This document shows positions 9,926 through 20,375 of a stretch of 64,000 nt of DNA, piece by piece. The notes under the pieces were generated by a model, which was not told the DNA's origin, made no database searches, and saw only the letters and a list, made by a program, of their open reading frames with translations. The DNA comes from Brenneria bubanii (GTDB lineage Bacteria; Pseudomonadota; Gammaproteobacteria; Enterobacterales; Enterobacteriaceae): NCBI RefSeq assembly GCF_022378355.1, contig NZ_JAKMAJ010000002.1, positions 1 through 64,000 on the forward strand. Direction: 5' to 3'. Made by a program: the position numbers and the translations under genes. Numbering within the stretch: the first letter of the stretch is position 1; each line of letters starts with the position of its first letter.

Positions 9926-10050
9926 ACCCCGCTAACCTCAGCTTTGGTTAACCTCGTCGTCGATATACTCATCTTCCCCAACAGGGTGAAATTTGCAGCC
10001 ACCGTCATGGTGGTTATCGGAAGCCACTCAAAAAATAATCCGCCGCCCAT
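9919..10050 (-). CDS. 43-aa ORF occupying the surE position (possible scar)
   Basis: The ATG overlaps the truD stop (TGATG) and the TAA overlaps the pcm start (ATGGTAA). These are the junctions that surE (about 250 codons) normally forms. The peptide starts [11 protein letters not shown] and ends EVSGVW, which does not resemble SurE to my eye. It may be a chance frame left by a deletion or a real small gene. A second overlapping frame at 9938-10027 looks more protein-like. Confidence concerns a real product; the sequence itself is unambiguous. Confidence 0.3.
   Translation of the reverse strand: MGGGLFFEWLPITTMTVAANFTLLGKMSISTTRLTKAEVSGVW
9938..10027 (-). CDS. 29-aa acidic ORF upstream of pcm (hypothetical)
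   Basis: A GTG-initiated frame in the truD-pcm gap encodes an acidic peptide ([15 protein letters not shown], then [14 protein letters not shown]). Its TGA stop is part of TGAGG, the likely pcm ribosome site, as in a translationally coupled upstream gene. Codon choice is ordinary for this genome. The ribosome site of the ORF itself is weak. The FHxVxExxY pattern is slightly reminiscent of the SurE C-terminal region, which may be coincidence. No known family recognised. Confidence 0.3.
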   Translation of the reverse strand: MASDNHHDGGCKFHPVGEDEYIDDEVNQS

Positions 10051-11105
10051 CAGGAACCGATATCCATATCCTGCTGCGGGTTCAATATTTCACGCACGAC
10101 GCTAGTGGCGAAACTCCCCGCCGGCAGCCAGAATTTCAGCGCGACCGTCGCGTCATCGCACCACTCCCAGCTCATTTGCTGCGGATACAATAATACCGCA
10201 CGGCGCGCGGGATCGACGCGTTCACGCTGCAATAAAGACAGCAACGTTTCCTGGCCGACAAGATTTTCCTGTTCAAAAAGCAGCGCGGCATCCTGCGTGC
10301 CTAACGCGCCGTCTCCCGGCAGCGGCGCCGTAACCTGAAGTTCACCGGCATCCAGACGCGCCTGTAAGACAGCGAGTTCATCAGGCTTGGCGACAAACCA
10401 GCTGCCCCGCCCCGTCAATTGTAATGCATCGCCGCACAACAGGGTTTTCGCCAGTTGCTGCGCCAATCGCGCGCTGGCGACCTGATTAAACAACGCGCTT
10501 CGACTGGCGGAAAGGTAAAAGCTGCGCTTGCTGCGCTCTTTAACCCGGATATCATTATTGGCCCAAAGGCGAGCCTGCACCAGATTATTGCCGTTTTTGC
10601 CAAACCGCTGACTGCCGAAATAGTTAGGCACGCCGTCCTGCGCAATCAGTTGCAAGCGGGTATTCACCGCCTGCCGATCGCTGATTTCGCGCAACACCAG
10701 CGTAAACGAATTTCCCTGCAATGCGCCAATACGCAATTTACGGCGATGGCGGGCAAATTCAAGTATTTCACAACCTTCAAGCGTAAAGGCATTTAAGTCA
10801 GGGGAAGCTTTACCGGGAAGATGGAGACAAAACCATTGTTCCGTGACCGCATGGCGATCTTTCAGTCCCGCATAGCTCACCGCGCGTTGAGGCAGGCGGG
10901 CAAATTTCGCCAGCGCGTCCGCCACGAGTTGCGTATTACAGCCGCGCTTGCGAACACGCACCAGAATGTGCTCGCCTTCGCCATCCGGCTGAAATCCTAA
11001 ATCCTCAATGACCATGAAATCTTCAGCGCTGGATTTCAGTACGCCCGATGCCGTTGGTTCACCATGCAGCCAGGTGAGCGCTTCGCGTTTTTCCATGCCT
11101 ACCAT
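10050..11105 (-). CDS. truD: tRNA pseudouridine(13) synthase TruD
   Basis: Isomerises U13 to pseudouridine in tRNA-Glu. The catalytic aspartate is in [11 protein letters not shown] (Asp83), followed by the conserved NYFG(S)QRFG block and the TruD insertion domain. It is 351 aa against 349 in E. coli. The ATG at 11105 overlaps the ispF stop by 7 bases. An in-frame ATG at 11096 is an equally possible start. Its stop no longer joins surE as it does in E. coli. Confidence 0.95.
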   Translation of the reverse strand: MVGMEKREALTWLHGEPTASGVLKSSAEDFMVIEDLGFQPDGEGEHILVRVRKRGCNTQLVADALAKFARLPQRAVSYAGLKDRHAVTEQWFCLHLPGKASPDLNAFTLEGCEILEFARHRRKLRIGALQGNSFTLVLREISDRQAVNTRLQLIAQDGVPNYFGSQRFGKNGNNLVQARLWANNDIRVKERSKRSFYLSASRSALFNQVASARLAQQLAKTLLCGDALQLTGRGSWFVAKPDELAVLQARLDAGELQVTAPLPGDGALGTQDAALLFEQENLVGQETLLSLLQRERVDPARRAVLLYPQQMSWEWCDDATVALKFWLPAGSFATSVVREILNPQQDMDIGS

Positions 11106-11596
11106 GCGACGATTTCACCTGCATCACTTTTCACGATGAGCGCCACGGCTTCGCAGGCGATGCCCTCGCCCCGGCCGGTAAATCCGAGCCGTTCGGTGGT
11201 CGTGGCCTTGACGTTGACGTCATCCATGTGGCTTTGCAGATCTTCCGCCAGATTAACGCGCATCTGCGGAATATGGGGCGCCATCTTCGGCGCCTGAGCG
11301 ATAACCGTGACGTCCAGGTTGCCCAGCCGATAACCTTTATCGCTGATACGACGCCACGCCTCACGCAGCAACTCACGGCTGTCGGCGCCTTTGAATGCCG
11401 CATCGGTATCGGGAAACAGTTTGCCGATATCGCCCATCGCGGCGGCGCCCAGCAGCGCGTCGGTCACGGCATGTAAGACCACGTCGCCATCAGAATGAGC
11501 AAGCAGCCCTTGAGCATAAGGAATGCGCACCCCGCCGATCACCAGTGGACCTTCGCCACCAAATTTATGAACATCTAAGCCGTGACCGATACGCAT
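11099..11596 (-). CDS. ispF: 2-C-methyl-D-erythritol 2,4-cyclodiphosphate synthase
   Basis: Fifth step of the MEP isoprenoid pathway: cyclises CDP-ME-2-phosphate and releases CMP. Zinc ligands are visible as GLDVH (Asp8, His10) and His42 in HSDGDVVLH. It is 165 aa, slightly longer than E. coli (159) at the C-terminus. AGGAGAGCGCGCC precedes the ATG. It follows ispD by 31 bp and overlaps truD. Confidence 0.97.
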   Translation of the reverse strand: MRIGHGLDVHKFGGEGPLVIGGVRIPYAQGLLAHSDGDVVLHAVTDALLGAAAMGDIGKLFPDTDAAFKGADSRELLREAWRRISDKGYRLGNLDVTVIAQAPKMAPHIPQMRVNLAEDLQSHMDDVNVKATTTERLGFTGRGEGIACEAVALIVKSDAGEIVAW

Positions 11597-11627
11597 GGCG
11601 CGCTCTCCTTATGATTTGAATGTGGAT

Positions 11628-12344
11628 TTACCCGATCGAATAGCTATGCTGTAAATTCGTTAAAAAAAACTCAGCCAACGCCAGATCTTCCGGCCGGGTT
11701 ACTTTGATATTGTCAGCTCGCCCGCTGACCAGCTGTGGATGATAGCCACAATACTCCAGCGCGGATGCTTCATCCGTTATTATCGCCCCATCGCGCAGCG
11801 CCCGCTGTAAACAGTTTTTCAATAACGCGAGTGGAAACAACTGCGGCGTCAGGGCATGCCACAGTTCATTGCGTTCCACCGTATGTTCAATCACCGCCCC
11901 CGCGCCGCGCTTCATGGTATCACGTACCGGAGACGCCAGAATTCCGCCCACCTCACTCTGCCGGGTAATACCCAGCAACCGTTCGAGATCGTCCTGATGC
12001 AGACAAGGGCGGGCCGCGTCGTGCACCAGCACCCATTCGGCGCCCACCACGCTATTGATGCCCGCCAGTACGGAGTCAGCACGTTGTCTGCCACCGATAA
12101 CCGTCGTTACGCGAGGATCGCCGGCGACAGGCAAAGCCTGGAAGCGGACATCATCAGAACCGATGGCGACGACCGCGCGGGTAATGCGGGGATGAGACAA
12201 CAACGCGCTAATCGCGTGCTCAAGAATGGTTTTATTACCGATAGTCAAATACTGTTTTGGGCAAGCGCTTTGCATCCTGCTGCCGTTGCCGGCGGCAGGT
12301 AAGACAGCAACAACCTCGGGCTGGGAAGCGATCTGTTTTAGCAT
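11628..12344 (-). CDS. ispD: 2-C-methyl-D-erythritol 4-phosphate cytidylyltransferase
   Basis: Third MEP-pathway step: joins MEP to CTP, giving CDP-ME. The nucleotide-binding signature [19 protein letters not shown] is at about residues 15-33, and VHDAARPC (about 111-118) carries metal- and substrate-binding residues. It is 238 aa (E. coli 236). Only 3 bp separate it from ftsB, and ispF follows. Confidence 0.97.
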   Translation of the reverse strand: MLKQIASQPEVVAVLPAAGNGSRMQSACPKQYLTIGNKTILEHAISALLSHPRITRAVVAIGSDDVRFQALPVAGDPRVTTVIGGRQRADSVLAGINSVVGAEWVLVHDAARPCLHQDDLERLLGITRQSEVGGILASPVRDTMKRGAGAVIEHTVERNELWHALTPQLFPLALLKNCLQRALRDGAIITDEASALEYCGYHPQLVSGRADNIKVTRPEDLALAEFFLTNLQHSYSIG

Positions 12345-12347
12345 TGG

Positions 12348-12677
12348 TTAGTGTGATGTCGTGTTAGGTAAAGATGACGGAGTTGTTGTGTTGCCGCGGT
12401 ATCCGGACTCAGGAACCAGGCGATAAAAGCCCTCGCCGGGTTTGATCATACCCAGTTCATTACGCGCTCGCTCTTCAATCGCTTCCTGTCCGCCGCCCAG
12501 ATCGTCGATTTCCGCAAACAGTTGTTCGTTACGGGCTTTCAGCTTGGCATTATTCGCCTGTTGAACGACGACATCGTCCTCGACCCGAACATAATCATGA
12601 ATACCGTTCTTTCCCAGCCACAGCGAATACTGAAGCCAGCCAAGTATTATCAATAATAACAGCGTAAGTTTTCCCAT
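12348..12677 (-). CDS. ftsB: Cell division protein FtsB
   Basis: Bitopic divisome protein that pairs with FtsL and binds FtsQ in the FtsQLB complex, controlling the switch to septal synthesis. A single membrane helix (about 3-20) is followed by a periplasmic coiled coil (about 28-70) and the conserved [10 protein letters not shown] and FYRLVP segments. It is 109 aa (E. coli 103). First gene of the ftsB-ispD-ispF-truD-pcm-nlpD-rpoS row. Confidence 0.96.
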   Translation of the reverse strand: MGKLTLLLLIILGWLQYSLWLGKNGIHDYVRVEDDVVVQQANNAKLKARNEQLFAEIDDLGGGQEAIEERARNELGMIKPGEGFYRLVPESGYRGNTTTPSSLPNTTSH

Positions 12678-13025
12678 CCCGCCCCCTGAAAAACCGCCTA
12701 ATCATCCCATAACTTTAGCTCCGACTCCACACTGTCTGGCGATGCGACAGCAAGAATCGTCACCGATACCATCATAACAAGGCCGCCCGCAGCCAGATCG
12801 CACTGAGTCATTCGGGTCGCTGGCGAAAAAACAGTCAAAGAATAACAACATACGGGCTCAAACCTGGTTATTCTTGTATCCTTGGACTTTATCCGGTTAG
12901 TGAGCGTTAATCGCCACGGATATAAACGCGTGTTCTATGCCGACGTAAGTTGAACCTTTACTGCTATCTGTGTACTTTTATCCAGCCAACGCGCACAAAA
13001 AATTAATCGAAAACCGAGGGAAAAC
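12678..13025. other. Intergenic region between ftsB and the amino acid importer
   Basis: 348 bp between divergent genes that must hold promoters for both. The best candidate for the importer is TTGAAC (12950-12955) and TACTTT (12973-12978) with a 17-bp spacer. No ORF, RNA gene or repeat was recognised. GAGGGAAAAC before 13026 is the ribosome site. Confidence 0.5.
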
Positions 13026-13796
13026 ATGTTTAAACGACTGCTATTGATTAGCGCGGTATTTGCCGCCGCCATCTCGAGCGCGGCGATTGCCGCAGAGCCA
13101 ACTTATGTGGTCGGATCCGGCGGCACCTATCGTCCGTTCGAATTTGAAAACGCACAGAAAGAGCTGCAGGGTTTTGATATCGATATTATTAAAGCCATCG
13201 CTAAAGCGGAAAACTTCAACATCAAGCTCGTCAATACGCCGTGGGAAGGCATCTTCGCCACCCTGAATTCCGGCGATCGCGACATCATTATCTCCGGCAT
13301 CACCATTACCGACAAACGGAAGCAAATGGTTGATTTTTCATCACCTTACTTCCCCGCGGAGCAGGCCATCGTGGTACCGAATGGTTCCGCCGTCAATTCC
13401 ATCGCATCATTGAAAGATTACAAAGTCGGCGTGGTTAACTCCAGTACCGGCGATCTGGTGGTGTCTAACGTACTGGGCAAAAACAGCAGCGCCATCAAGC
13501 GTTTCGATAATACGCCGCTGCTGCTGCAGGAGCTGTATGAAAATGGTATCGGTGCGGCGGTAGGCGATGTCGGCGTAGTGAAGTTTTACATTAAAACCCA
13601 TCCTGAAAAACAGTTCAGTCTGGTCTCCGATGCGAAGTTTGAACGCCAGTATTTCGGTATCGCCGTGGCGAAAGGCAATGAAACACTACGCACTAAAATC
13701 AATGCCGGGCTGAAAAAAATCATTGCGGACGGCACCTATGCCAAAATCTACCAGACCTGGTTTGATGACAACGTACCGGCTTTACCCGCAGAGTGA
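13026..13796 (+). CDS. Polar amino acid ABC transporter substrate-binding protein
   Basis: Periplasmic solute-binding protein of the family that includes GlnH, HisJ and ArtJ. A Sec signal peptide covers about residues 1-22 (cleavage after AIA, before AEP). Family hallmarks follow: GTYRPFEFEN, GFDIDIIKAI, WEGIFATLNSGDRDIIISG and TITDKRKQMVDFSSPYF. It is 256 aa, the usual length. The arginine within DKRKQ and the acidic residue in AVGDVGVV are in positions that bind the amino acid backbone, but the side-chain specificity cannot be read reliably. First gene of an importer operon. Confidence 0.9.
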   Translation: MFKRLLLISAVFAAAISSAAIAAEPTYVVGSGGTYRPFEFENAQKELQGFDIDIIKAIAKAENFNIKLVNTPWEGIFATLNSGDRDIIISGITITDKRKQMVDFSSPYFPAEQAIVVPNGSAVNSIASLKDYKVGVVNSSTGDLVVSNVLGKNSSAIKRFDNTPLLLQELYENGIGAAVGDVGVVKFYIKTHPEKQFSLVSDAKFERQYFGIAVAKGNETLRTKINAGLKKIIADGTYAKIYQTWFDDNVPALPAE

Positions 13797-13911
13797 GCGC
13801 AGTCTTAATCAACGCTGCCGATAATGCGGCCGTGCGCCCGGTCATTAAGCCGCAAGGCGCGCGCCCCGCCTGCATCGCCAACACACCATCTATTCAATAA
13901 AGGATATAGCC

Positions 13912-14676
13912 TTGACGGGATTTCGCTGGGAGATCATTCAGGAATACGCGCCATTATTTACCCAGGGCGCCTGGATGACCATCAAATGTACCTTCATCTG
14001 CGTCATTCTCGGCACCATATGGGGATTAACGCTGGGATTGGGACGGCTGGCCCATGCGCCGCACGGCCCATGGAAATATTTATTGCACTACGGCGTGCAA
14101 TGGCCGGTGCGCATTTATATCAGCGCATTTCGCGGCACGCCGCTGTTTGTGCAGATCATGGTGGTGCATTTCGCCCTGGTTCCGATGTTCATTAACCCAC
14201 GCGACGGTCTGCTGGTCACCAGCAACATCATATCGTCGGATTTTGCCCGGATGCTACGCTCCGACTATGGCGCATTTCTTTCCTGTATCGTGGCGATCAC
14301 CCTGAATGCCGGCGCCTATGTGTCCGAGATATTCCGCGCGGGGATTCAGTCGATCGACCGCGGTCAAATGGAGGCATCGCGCTCGTTGGGGATGGGCTAC
14401 GGCCGCACCATGCGCAGAGTGATATTGCCGCAGGCGTTCCGGCGCATGTTGCCCCCGCTGGGCAATAATGCCATCGCCATTGTAAAAGATTCGTCGCTGG
14501 CGTCGGCAATCGGCCTCGCCGACCTCGCCTATGCCGCACGCACGGTATCCGGAGCCTACGCCACTTATTGGGAACCCTACCTGACTATTTCGGTAGTCTA
14601 TTGGGTCATTACATTTCTGCTTTCACTGCTGGTGCGGCACATGGAAATGAGGTTCGGTAAAAGTGATTCACGTTAA
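13912..14676 (+). CDS. Polar amino acid ABC transporter permease
   Basis: Inner-membrane permease of the HisM/GlnP family. It has several hydrophobic segments, the N-terminal motif [11 protein letters not shown] and the EAA loop [20 protein letters not shown], which contacts the ATPase. Initiation is at a TTG (13912) with AAAGGA about 8 bases upstream; no ATG or GTG fits better. It is 254 aa, somewhat longer than many single-permease homologues, with a longer periplasmic loop around residues 85-110. Only one permease gene is present, so the channel is presumably a homodimer. It overlaps the ATPase gene by 14 bases. Confidence 0.9.
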   Translation: MTGFRWEIIQEYAPLFTQGAWMTIKCTFICVILGTIWGLTLGLGRLAHAPHGPWKYLLHYGVQWPVRIYISAFRGTPLFVQIMVVHFALVPMFINPRDGLLVTSNIISSDFARMLRSDYGAFLSCIVAITLNAGAYVSEIFRAGIQSIDRGQMEASRSLGMGYGRTMRRVILPQAFRRMLPPLGNNAIAIVKDSSLASAIGLADLAYAARTVSGAYATYWEPYLTISVVYWVITFLLSLLVRHMEMRFGKSDSR

Positions 14677-15397
14677 TAACCTGCAAAAACAGTTCGGCGA
14701 TACCCACGTCCTGCGTGGCATATCCTGCGATATCGCGCCTCAGGAAGTCGTTTGCCTGATTGGCCCATCCGGCTCGGGTAAAAGCACCTTTCTGCGCTGT
14801 ATCAATGCGCTGGAGAGCCTTTCCGGCGGTGAGGTCAGCGTCAATGGTTTTGCCATTCACGATCAAAAAACCAATTTAAACCGCATGCGGGAAAGCGTCG
14901 GCATGGTATTTCAGCGTTTCAATCTGTTTCCTCACATGAGCGTGCTGGAAAATCTGATTATGGCGCCGATGGACGTGAAAAAGCTGTCCAGAGCCCAGGC
15001 GGTCGAGCGCGCTGAGGCCCTACTGCAAAAAGTCGGGCTGTTGGATAAAATCGATGCCTGGCCCAATAGCCTGTCGGGCGGTCAGCAGCAACGCGTGGCG
15101 ATTGCCCGCGCGTTGGCAATGGAGCCCGCCATCATGCTGTTTGACGAGCCGACCTCGGCGTTGGATCCCGAGTTGGTGGGCGAAGTGCTGGCCGTGATGA
15201 AAACGCTGGCGGATGAAGGAATGACCATGGTCATCGTCACGCACGAAATGACTTTCGCCCGAGAGGTGGCCGATCGAGTCATATTTATCGATCAGGGCAT
15301 CATCCAGGAACAGGGCCAACCAGAAACGATATTTACCAATCCCACCAATCCGCGCACGCGCGCATTCCTGAGTAAAGTTTTACAGGTTAATCCATAA
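14663..15397 (+). CDS. Polar amino acid ABC transporter ATP-binding protein
   Basis: ATPase of the GlnQ/HisP family. Walker [10 protein letters not shown] is at about residues 33-41, signature LSGGQQQR at about 136-143 and Walker [15 protein letters not shown] at about 157-170. It starts at GTG (14663) inside the end of the permease gene, indicating translational coupling. It is 244 aa, the family length. It completes a binding protein-permease-ATPase operon that is absent from this position in E. coli. Confidence 0.93.
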   Translation: MIHVNNLQKQFGDTHVLRGISCDIAPQEVVCLIGPSGSGKSTFLRCINALESLSGGEVSVNGFAIHDQKTNLNRMRESVGMVFQRFNLFPHMSVLENLIMAPMDVKKLSRAQAVERAEALLQKVGLLDKIDAWPNSLSGGQQQRVAIARALAMEPAIMLFDEPTSALDPELVGEVLAVMKTLADEGMTMVIVTHEMTFAREVADRVIFIDQGIIQEQGQPETIFTNPTNPRTRAFLSKVLQVNP

Positions 15398-15410
15398 GTT
15401 AACACCGTTG

Positions 15411-15427
15411 CCCGCGCGACACGCGGG
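15411..15427. terminator. Weak hairpin between convergent importer and ygbE
   Basis: CCCGCG/CGCGGG with the 5-base loop CGACA lies between two convergent genes. Neither strand shows a following T-run, so termination function is doubtful. Confidence 0.3.
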
Positions 15428-15501
15428 CCGGTTGTCCTTCGGCCAGATCGGGTTATTGAGATTAAACAGGGGTCATGCTTAAGCGATTACCTGTCCGGCC
15501 A

Positions 15502-15834
15502 TCACCAGCCGGCAAGGAGCGAGAACACCAGACAGAACAGGCAGATCACCGCCGATCCCGTTGCCGACAAGGCAAACCAGATACGTTGCGGCGACATAAA
15601 GCAGAATGCCACGCCGATGATGATCGACAGCGGCATTAGCGCCAGAAAAAACGGCCAGGTGTAAAGCATCAGAAAAAACGCGGTATTGGCGCCATAAACC
15701 AGAAAAGGAAGAGTGAACGCCAGGCAATAAAACGAAAAGCCGGCGCCGGTTCCCAGAAACCAATACGAAACTCCGTCATCGTCATCCCGTATCGCGCCGG
15801 TCTTGGCGACCGTTAACTGAGTGACATTCTGCAT
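15502..15834 (-). CDS. ygbE: DUF3561 inner-membrane protein YgbE
   Basis: Small membrane protein of unknown function found directly after cysC in enterobacteria. Three or so hydrophobic segments occur at about residues 30-52, 55-75 and 85-108. I start at the ATG at 15834 (MQNVTQ...) because AAGGGG lies 6-7 bases upstream. It is 110 aa (E. coli 107). A TTG at 15849 is less likely. It is the last gene of the cysGDNC row. In E. coli the next gene is ftsB; here the amino acid importer intervenes. Confidence 0.9.
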   Translation of the reverse strand: MQNVTQLTVAKTGAIRDDDDGVSYWFLGTGAGFSFYCLAFTLPFLVYGANTAFFLMLYTWPFFLALMPLSIIIGVAFCFMSPQRIWFALSATGSAVICLFCLVFSLLAGW

Positions 15835-15888
15835 ATTTTTCCCCTTCAATTTCGTCGCCCCAGCACCAACGCAGCAGCGACGAAACGA

Positions 15889-16518
15889 TCAGAGGTTGAT
15901 AATAGCTCGCTGTCTCAGCAGATCTAACAGTTGGCCTGTCAAATTTGTTACCAATTGTTCGCCGTCAAGATGCACATCCGGCGCTGCCGGCGCTTCATAA
16001 ACGGCATCGATACCGGTAAAATTGCGCAGCTCGCCGGCACGGGCTTTTTTGTAGAGTCCTTTCGGATCGCGGGTTTCGCAGGTCGCCAACGGCGTATCGA
16101 CAAACACCTCGATAAACTGCCCTTCTCCCAGCAGATCCCGCACCATTTGCCGTTCAGCGCGATGCGGCGAGATAAAGGCCGTCAGCACCACCAGGCCGGC
16201 ATCAACCATCAGCTTGGCCACTTCGCCGACGCGGCGGATATTCTCCCGCCGATCGGCATCGCTGAAGCCTAAGTCGCGGCACAACCCATGACGGACATTG
16301 TCGCCATCCAGCAGATAAGTACTGACGCCCTGCTGATGCAGCGCCTGCTCCAGCGCCCCCGCCAGCGTTGACTTACCCGAGCCCGAAAGCCCGGTAAACC
16401 AGATGACCACGCCCTGATGACCATGCAGACGCTCACGCTGCTGGCATGACACGACATGCGAGTGCCATACGACATTCTCATCATCTGGCAACGGTGACGA
16501 TGGATGATGTTGAGACAC
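15889..16518 (-). CDS. cysC: Adenylylsulfate kinase
   Basis: Phosphorylates APS to PAPS in assimilatory sulfate reduction. P-loop GLSGSGKST is at residues 43-51, the serine motif FISPHR (Ser117) at about 115-120, and the lid region [15 protein letters not shown] follows. I start at GTG 16518, one base after the cysN stop, with GGGAGG upstream. This gives 209 aa (E. coli 201). Extending further upstream would run through cysN and its Shine-Dalgarno. Confidence 0.95.
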   Translation of the reverse strand: MSQHHPSSPLPDDENVVWHSHVVSCQQRERLHGHQGVVIWFTGLSGSGKSTLAGALEQALHQQGVSTYLLDGDNVRHGLCRDLGFSDADRRENIRRVGEVAKLMVDAGLVVLTAFISPHRAERQMVRDLLGEGQFIEVFVDTPLATCETRDPKGLYKKARAGELRNFTGIDAVYEAPAAPDVHLDGEQLVTNLTGQLLDLLRQRAIINL

Positions 16519-16519
16519 G

Positions 16520-17965
16520 TCATTTTCCTCCCAGCAGGTCGCGCGCGCCCCAATGAGGGAAGTGGCGGCGAACCAGGGCATTCAGTTCCAGCTCAAACGC
16601 GCTGTAGGCGCCGGGTTCCTGATAACCCTGCTCAATGACCTCCCGCACCAGTCCGGCCCCCACGGTGACATTGCTCAGGCGATCGATAAAAATCATACCG
16701 CCGGTGACATGATGCTGTTGATAATTATCCAGCACCATGGGTTCATCGAACGCCAGCTCAACCAGGCCGATGCCGTTCAACGGCAGGTTTTCCGTGACTC
16801 GTTGCGTCAGTGTATTGATTTCAACCTGATATTGAATATTTTCCACCCGGGCGCGGGTCTTCTTACCGCCAATTTTTATATCGTAACTCTGCCCCGGCAC
16901 CAGCGGCTGCTCCGCCATCCACACCACGTCCACCAGCGCATTGCGCACTGCTTTCAGGGTTTCGGCGCTGTCGACCAGCAGATCGCCGCGGCTGATGTCG
17001 ATTTCATCGGCCAACACCAGCGTGATCGCTTCACCGGCCTGCGCCTGTTGCAGATCGCCGTCAAAGGTAACAATGCGGCTGACGGTGGACTCGACGCCCG
17101 ACGGCAATACTTTTACCCGCTGCCCCACGCTGACCACGCCCGATGCCAGCGTACCGGCGTAACCGCGGAAATAGAGGTTGGGGCGGTTCACATACTGCAC
17201 CGGAAAGCGCAGGGGCAACTGGAGGCTGCGCTGCGCCACATTGACGTTTTCCAGCACATCCAGCAGCGTCGGGCCGCTATACCAGCTCATGCTGCCGCCC
17301 GGCGCAACGACGTTATCGCCGTCCAGCGCGGAAATCGGCACAAAGGTAATATTCAGATCGGTAGGCAGTTGCTGAGCGAAATCCAGATAGTCTTGTTTAA
17401 ACTGCTCAAACACCGACTGCTGATAATCCACCAGATCCATTTTATTTACCGCCACCACCAGATGGCGGATCCCCAGCAGCGTGGCAATAAAGCTGTGACG
17501 CCGGGTCTGATCCAATACGCCTTTACGCGCATCGATCAACAGGATCGCCAGTTCACAGGTGGAGGCTCCGGTCGCCATATTGCGGGTATACTGCTCATGC
17601 CCCGGCGTATCCGCGATAATGAATTTACGCTTTTCCGTCGAGAAATAGCGGTAAGCCACATCAATGGTAATGCCCTGCTCGCGCTCGGCCTGAAGGCCAT
17701 CCACCAGCAGAGCCAGATCCAGTTTTTCCCCCTGCGTGCCCAGCCGTTTACTGTCGCTGTGCAGCGTGGTCAACTGATCCTCATAAATCTGACGGGTATC
17801 ATGCAGCAAACGACCAATCAACGTGCTTTTACCGTCGTCGACGCTGCCGCAGGTCAGAAAACGCAGCAGGGTTTTATCCTGCTGGGCGTGCAGATAAGCT
17901 TCGACGCCCCCTTGTTCTGCAATCTGCTTGGCGATCACATTCTGTTGTTCCACAAACTGGTTCAT
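16520..17965 (-). CDS. cysN: Sulfate adenylyltransferase subunit 1 (GTPase)
   Basis: GTPase subunit of ATP sulfurylase. GTP hydrolysis drives APS formation by CysD. EF-Tu-like G motifs are visible: GSVDDGKST (40-48), DTPGHEQY (about 118-125) and NKMD (about 173-176), then two beta-barrel domains. It is 481 aa (E. coli 475). GAGGAGTCGTCGA precedes the ATG. It lies 11 bp after cysD and 1 bp before cysC. Confidence 0.97.
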   Translation of the reverse strand: MNQFVEQQNVIAKQIAEQGGVEAYLHAQQDKTLLRFLTCGSVDDGKSTLIGRLLHDTRQIYEDQLTTLHSDSKRLGTQGEKLDLALLVDGLQAEREQGITIDVAYRYFSTEKRKFIIADTPGHEQYTRNMATGASTCELAILLIDARKGVLDQTRRHSFIATLLGIRHLVVAVNKMDLVDYQQSVFEQFKQDYLDFAQQLPTDLNITFVPISALDGDNVVAPGGSMSWYSGPTLLDVLENVNVAQRSLQLPLRFPVQYVNRPNLYFRGYAGTLASGVVSVGQRVKVLPSGVESTVSRIVTFDGDLQQAQAGEAITLVLADEIDISRGDLLVDSAETLKAVRNALVDVVWMAEQPLVPGQSYDIKIGGKKTRARVENIQYQVEINTLTQRVTENLPLNGIGLVELAFDEPMVLDNYQQHHVTGGMIFIDRLSNVTVGAGLVREVIEQGYQEPGAYSAFELELNALVRRHFPHWGARDLLGGK

Positions 17966-17976
17966 TCGACGACTCC

Positions 17977-18885
17977 TCAGAAATACCCTTGACGCTTTTT
18001 CAACTCCATTGAACCGGCCTGATCGCGATCAATCATCCGTCCCTGACGCTCGCTGGTGGTGGAAATCAACATTTCTTCAATAATTTCCGGCAGCGTTTTC
18101 GCCTCTGACTCGACCGCGCCGGTCAACGGCCAGCAGCCCAGCGTACGGAAACGCACCATACGCGGCTCAATCACCTCGCCCGGTTGCAGATCGATGCGAT
18201 CGTCGTCAACCATCAGCAGCATGCCGTCGCGCTCCAGCACCGGGCGCTCAGCGGCCAGATACAGCGGCACAATATCGATATTTTCCAGGTAGATGTACTG
18301 CCAGATATCCAGTTCGGTCCAGTTGGATAGCGGGAAAACGCGAATGCTCTCCCCCTTATTGATCTGGCCGTTATAGTTATGCCATAACTCCGGACGCTGG
18401 CTTTTCGGATCCCAACGGTGGAAGCGGTCGCGGAACGAATAAATACGCTCTTTGGCGCGGGACTTCTCCTCATCGCGCCGCGCGCCGCCGAAGGCGGCGT
18501 CAAAGCCGTATTTATCCAGCGCCTGCTTTAACCCTTCGGTTTTCATGATATCGGTATGCTTGGCGCTGCCATGAATAAACGGGTTGATGCCCAGCGCCTC
18601 ACCCTGCGGATTACGATGAACCAATAGTTCACAGCCGTACGCCTTGGCCGTGCGATCGCGGAACTCGTACATCTCACGAAATTTCCAACCGGTATCCACA
18701 TGCAGCAACGGAAACGGCAGCGATCCCGGGAAGAATGCCTTGCGCGCCAGATGCAGCATAACCGAGGAATCCTTACCGATAGAGTACATCATTACCGGAT
18801 TGCTGAATTCCGCCGCCACTTCGCGGATGATATGAATACTCTCGGCTTCTAACTGCCGTAAATGAGTGAGTCGTTTCTCGTCCAT
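17977..18885 (-). CDS. cysD: Sulfate adenylyltransferase subunit 2
   Basis: Catalytic subunit of ATP sulfurylase that makes APS from ATP and sulfate. The PP-loop [17 protein letters not shown] lies at about residues 36-52. [13 protein letters not shown] and the C-terminal [12 protein letters not shown] segment are family hallmarks. It is 302 aa, as in E. coli. AAGGAAGC precedes the ATG. cysG is 9 bp upstream. Confidence 0.97.
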   Translation of the reverse strand: MDEKRLTHLRQLEAESIHIIREVAAEFSNPVMMYSIGKDSSVMLHLARKAFFPGSLPFPLLHVDTGWKFREMYEFRDRTAKAYGCELLVHRNPQGEALGINPFIHGSAKHTDIMKTEGLKQALDKYGFDAAFGGARRDEEKSRAKERIYSFRDRFHRWDPKSQRPELWHNYNGQINKGESIRVFPLSNWTELDIWQYIYLENIDIVPLYLAAERPVLERDGMLLMVDDDRIDLQPGEVIEPRMVRFRTLGCWPLTGAVESEAKTLPEIIEEMLISTTSERQGRMIDRDQAGSMELKKRQGYF

Positions 18886-18894
18886 AATGCTTCC

Positions 18895-20340
18895 TTAAGC
18901 CAAATTCACTACCGCCGGACGGCTATCTTGCCCCGCCGTCTGCGACTGCCGCTGACCAAACCAGGCGATCTGATGATGCAAATTCACCACTTCGCCAATC
19001 ACCAGCAGCGCTGGCGTCGGCACCTGTTGAGCCAAATGTTCCAACTGTTGCAGGGTGCCGATCAGCACTTGCTGATCATGCCGGGTTCCTCGACCGATCG
19101 CCGCGACCGGCGTTTCAGGGCAACGCCCGTGCGCCATCAACTGCTGAGCGATATCGGCAGCCTTCACCGTTCCCATATAAATCGCCAACGTCTGACGACC
19201 GCGCGCCAAGGTGGCCCACTCCAGCGCCTGGCCGTCGGGACGGCAATGCCCTGTAATAAATATAGCGCTCTGGGCATAATCACGGTGCGTCAAGGGTATC
19301 CCGGCGTAAGCCGTCGCCCCGGCGGCAGCGGTAATGCCGGGCACCACCTGAAACGCGATACCGGCCTGCGCCACCTGTTGCAGCTCTTCGCCGCCGCGGC
19401 CGAAAATAAACGGATCGCCGCCCTTCAGACGCACAACCCGCTTGCCTTGCTGAGCATGAGAAACGATTAGCCGATTAATTTCATCCTGAGAGGTCGAGCA
19501 GCCGCCGGCTCGTTTGCCGACGCAAATACGCTCGGCGTCGCGCCGCACCAACTCCAGTACCTCATCGCTCACCAGACTGTCGTACAACACCACGTCCGCC
19601 TGCTGAATAACCTGCAGACCGCGCAGCGTCAGCAGTCCGGCATCGCCGGGACCGGCGCCTACCAACGCGACCTCGCCGCGATTAACCGCCGTGTTTTGCT
19701 GATCCTGCTGCTGTTGCTCAAGCTGATGCTGCAGCTCTTCTTCCGCCTGCGACAGCTGTCCCGACGCCACCAGACTGGAGAAACGTCCGTAGAAAAGGCG
19801 TTCCCAGAAACGGCGGCGCTCACCCGAGGAGTGCAGGCGCTGCTTGATACGATCGCGCCAACCACCCGCCAGTTGAGCCATCGTCCCCAGGGCAGCCGGC
19901 AACAGAGCCTCAAGTTTTTCACGCAGCAACCGCGCCAGCACCGGCGCCTGTCCGCTGGAGGAGATCGCCACCACCAGCGGCGAACGATCGACGATGGAAG
20001 GGAAAATAAACGAACACCTGGGCTGGTCATCCACCACGTTCGCCAGCAGATGACGCTGATTCGCGGCGGCAAACACAGCGGCATTCAGTTCGCTATCGTC
20101 GGTCGCCGCGATAACCAGAAACACATCCGACAACTGCTCCGGCATAAAACGCCGGGCGATCCAATCAAGCCGCCCTGCCTGATGCTGCGCGGCCAAGGAG
20201 GCCGACAGCGACTGAGACACCACCTTTATCTCGGCGCCGGCGCGTTGCAGCAGTTCGATTTTGCGCGCGGCGACGTCGCCACCGCCGACCACCAGTACCG
20301 GACGGTCTCGCAGGTCCGCGAATAAGGGAAGATAGTTCAC
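18895..20340 (-). CDS. cysG: Siroheme synthase CysG (trifunctional)
   Basis: Makes siroheme, the cofactor of sulfite reductase, from uroporphyrinogen III. The N-terminal half is precorrin-2 dehydrogenase and sirohydrochlorin ferrochelatase ([13 protein letters not shown] at 15-27; [15 protein letters not shown] at about 125-140). The C-terminal half from about residue 220 is the SAM-dependent methyltransferase ([38 protein letters not shown]). A Gln-rich linker lies between them (about 204-216). It is 481 aa, longer than E. coli CysG (457) mainly at the linker and C-terminus. In E. coli cysG lies with nirBD; here it heads the cysGDNC operon, tying cofactor supply to sulfite reduction. Confidence 0.96.
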   Translation of the reverse strand: MNYLPLFADLRDRPVLVVGGGDVAARKIELLQRAGAEIKVVSQSLSASLAAQHQAGRLDWIARRFMPEQLSDVFLVIAATDDSELNAAVFAAANQRHLLANVVDDQPRCSFIFPSIVDRSPLVVAISSSGQAPVLARLLREKLEALLPAALGTMAQLAGGWRDRIKQRLHSSGERRRFWERLFYGRFSSLVASGQLSQAEEELQHQLEQQQQDQQNTAVNRGEVALVGAGPGDAGLLTLRGLQVIQQADVVLYDSLVSDEVLELVRRDAERICVGKRAGGCSTSQDEINRLIVSHAQQGKRVVRLKGGDPFIFGRGGEELQQVAQAGIAFQVVPGITAAAGATAYAGIPLTHRDYAQSAIFITGHCRPDGQALEWATLARGRQTLAIYMGTVKAADIAQQLMAHGRCPETPVAAIGRGTRHDQQVLIGTLQQLEHLAQQVPTPALLVIGEVVNLHHQIAWFGQRQSQTAGQDSRPAVVNLA

Positions 20341-20375
20341 AATCGCCTTAGTAAAGTTAAAAAATAGATAAAGTG

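Noticed and set aside
9926-10049. surE remnant in the truD-pcm gap
   Set aside because: No frame gives a convincing SurE motif (no N-terminal NDDG-type start, no SGxNxG); the FHxVxExxY resemblance is too short to count.
16553-17992. 479-codon plus-strand open frame
   Set aside because: Exactly antisense to cysN, with no ribosome site and a His/Gln/Arg-rich sequence typical of the complement of GC-rich coding DNA.
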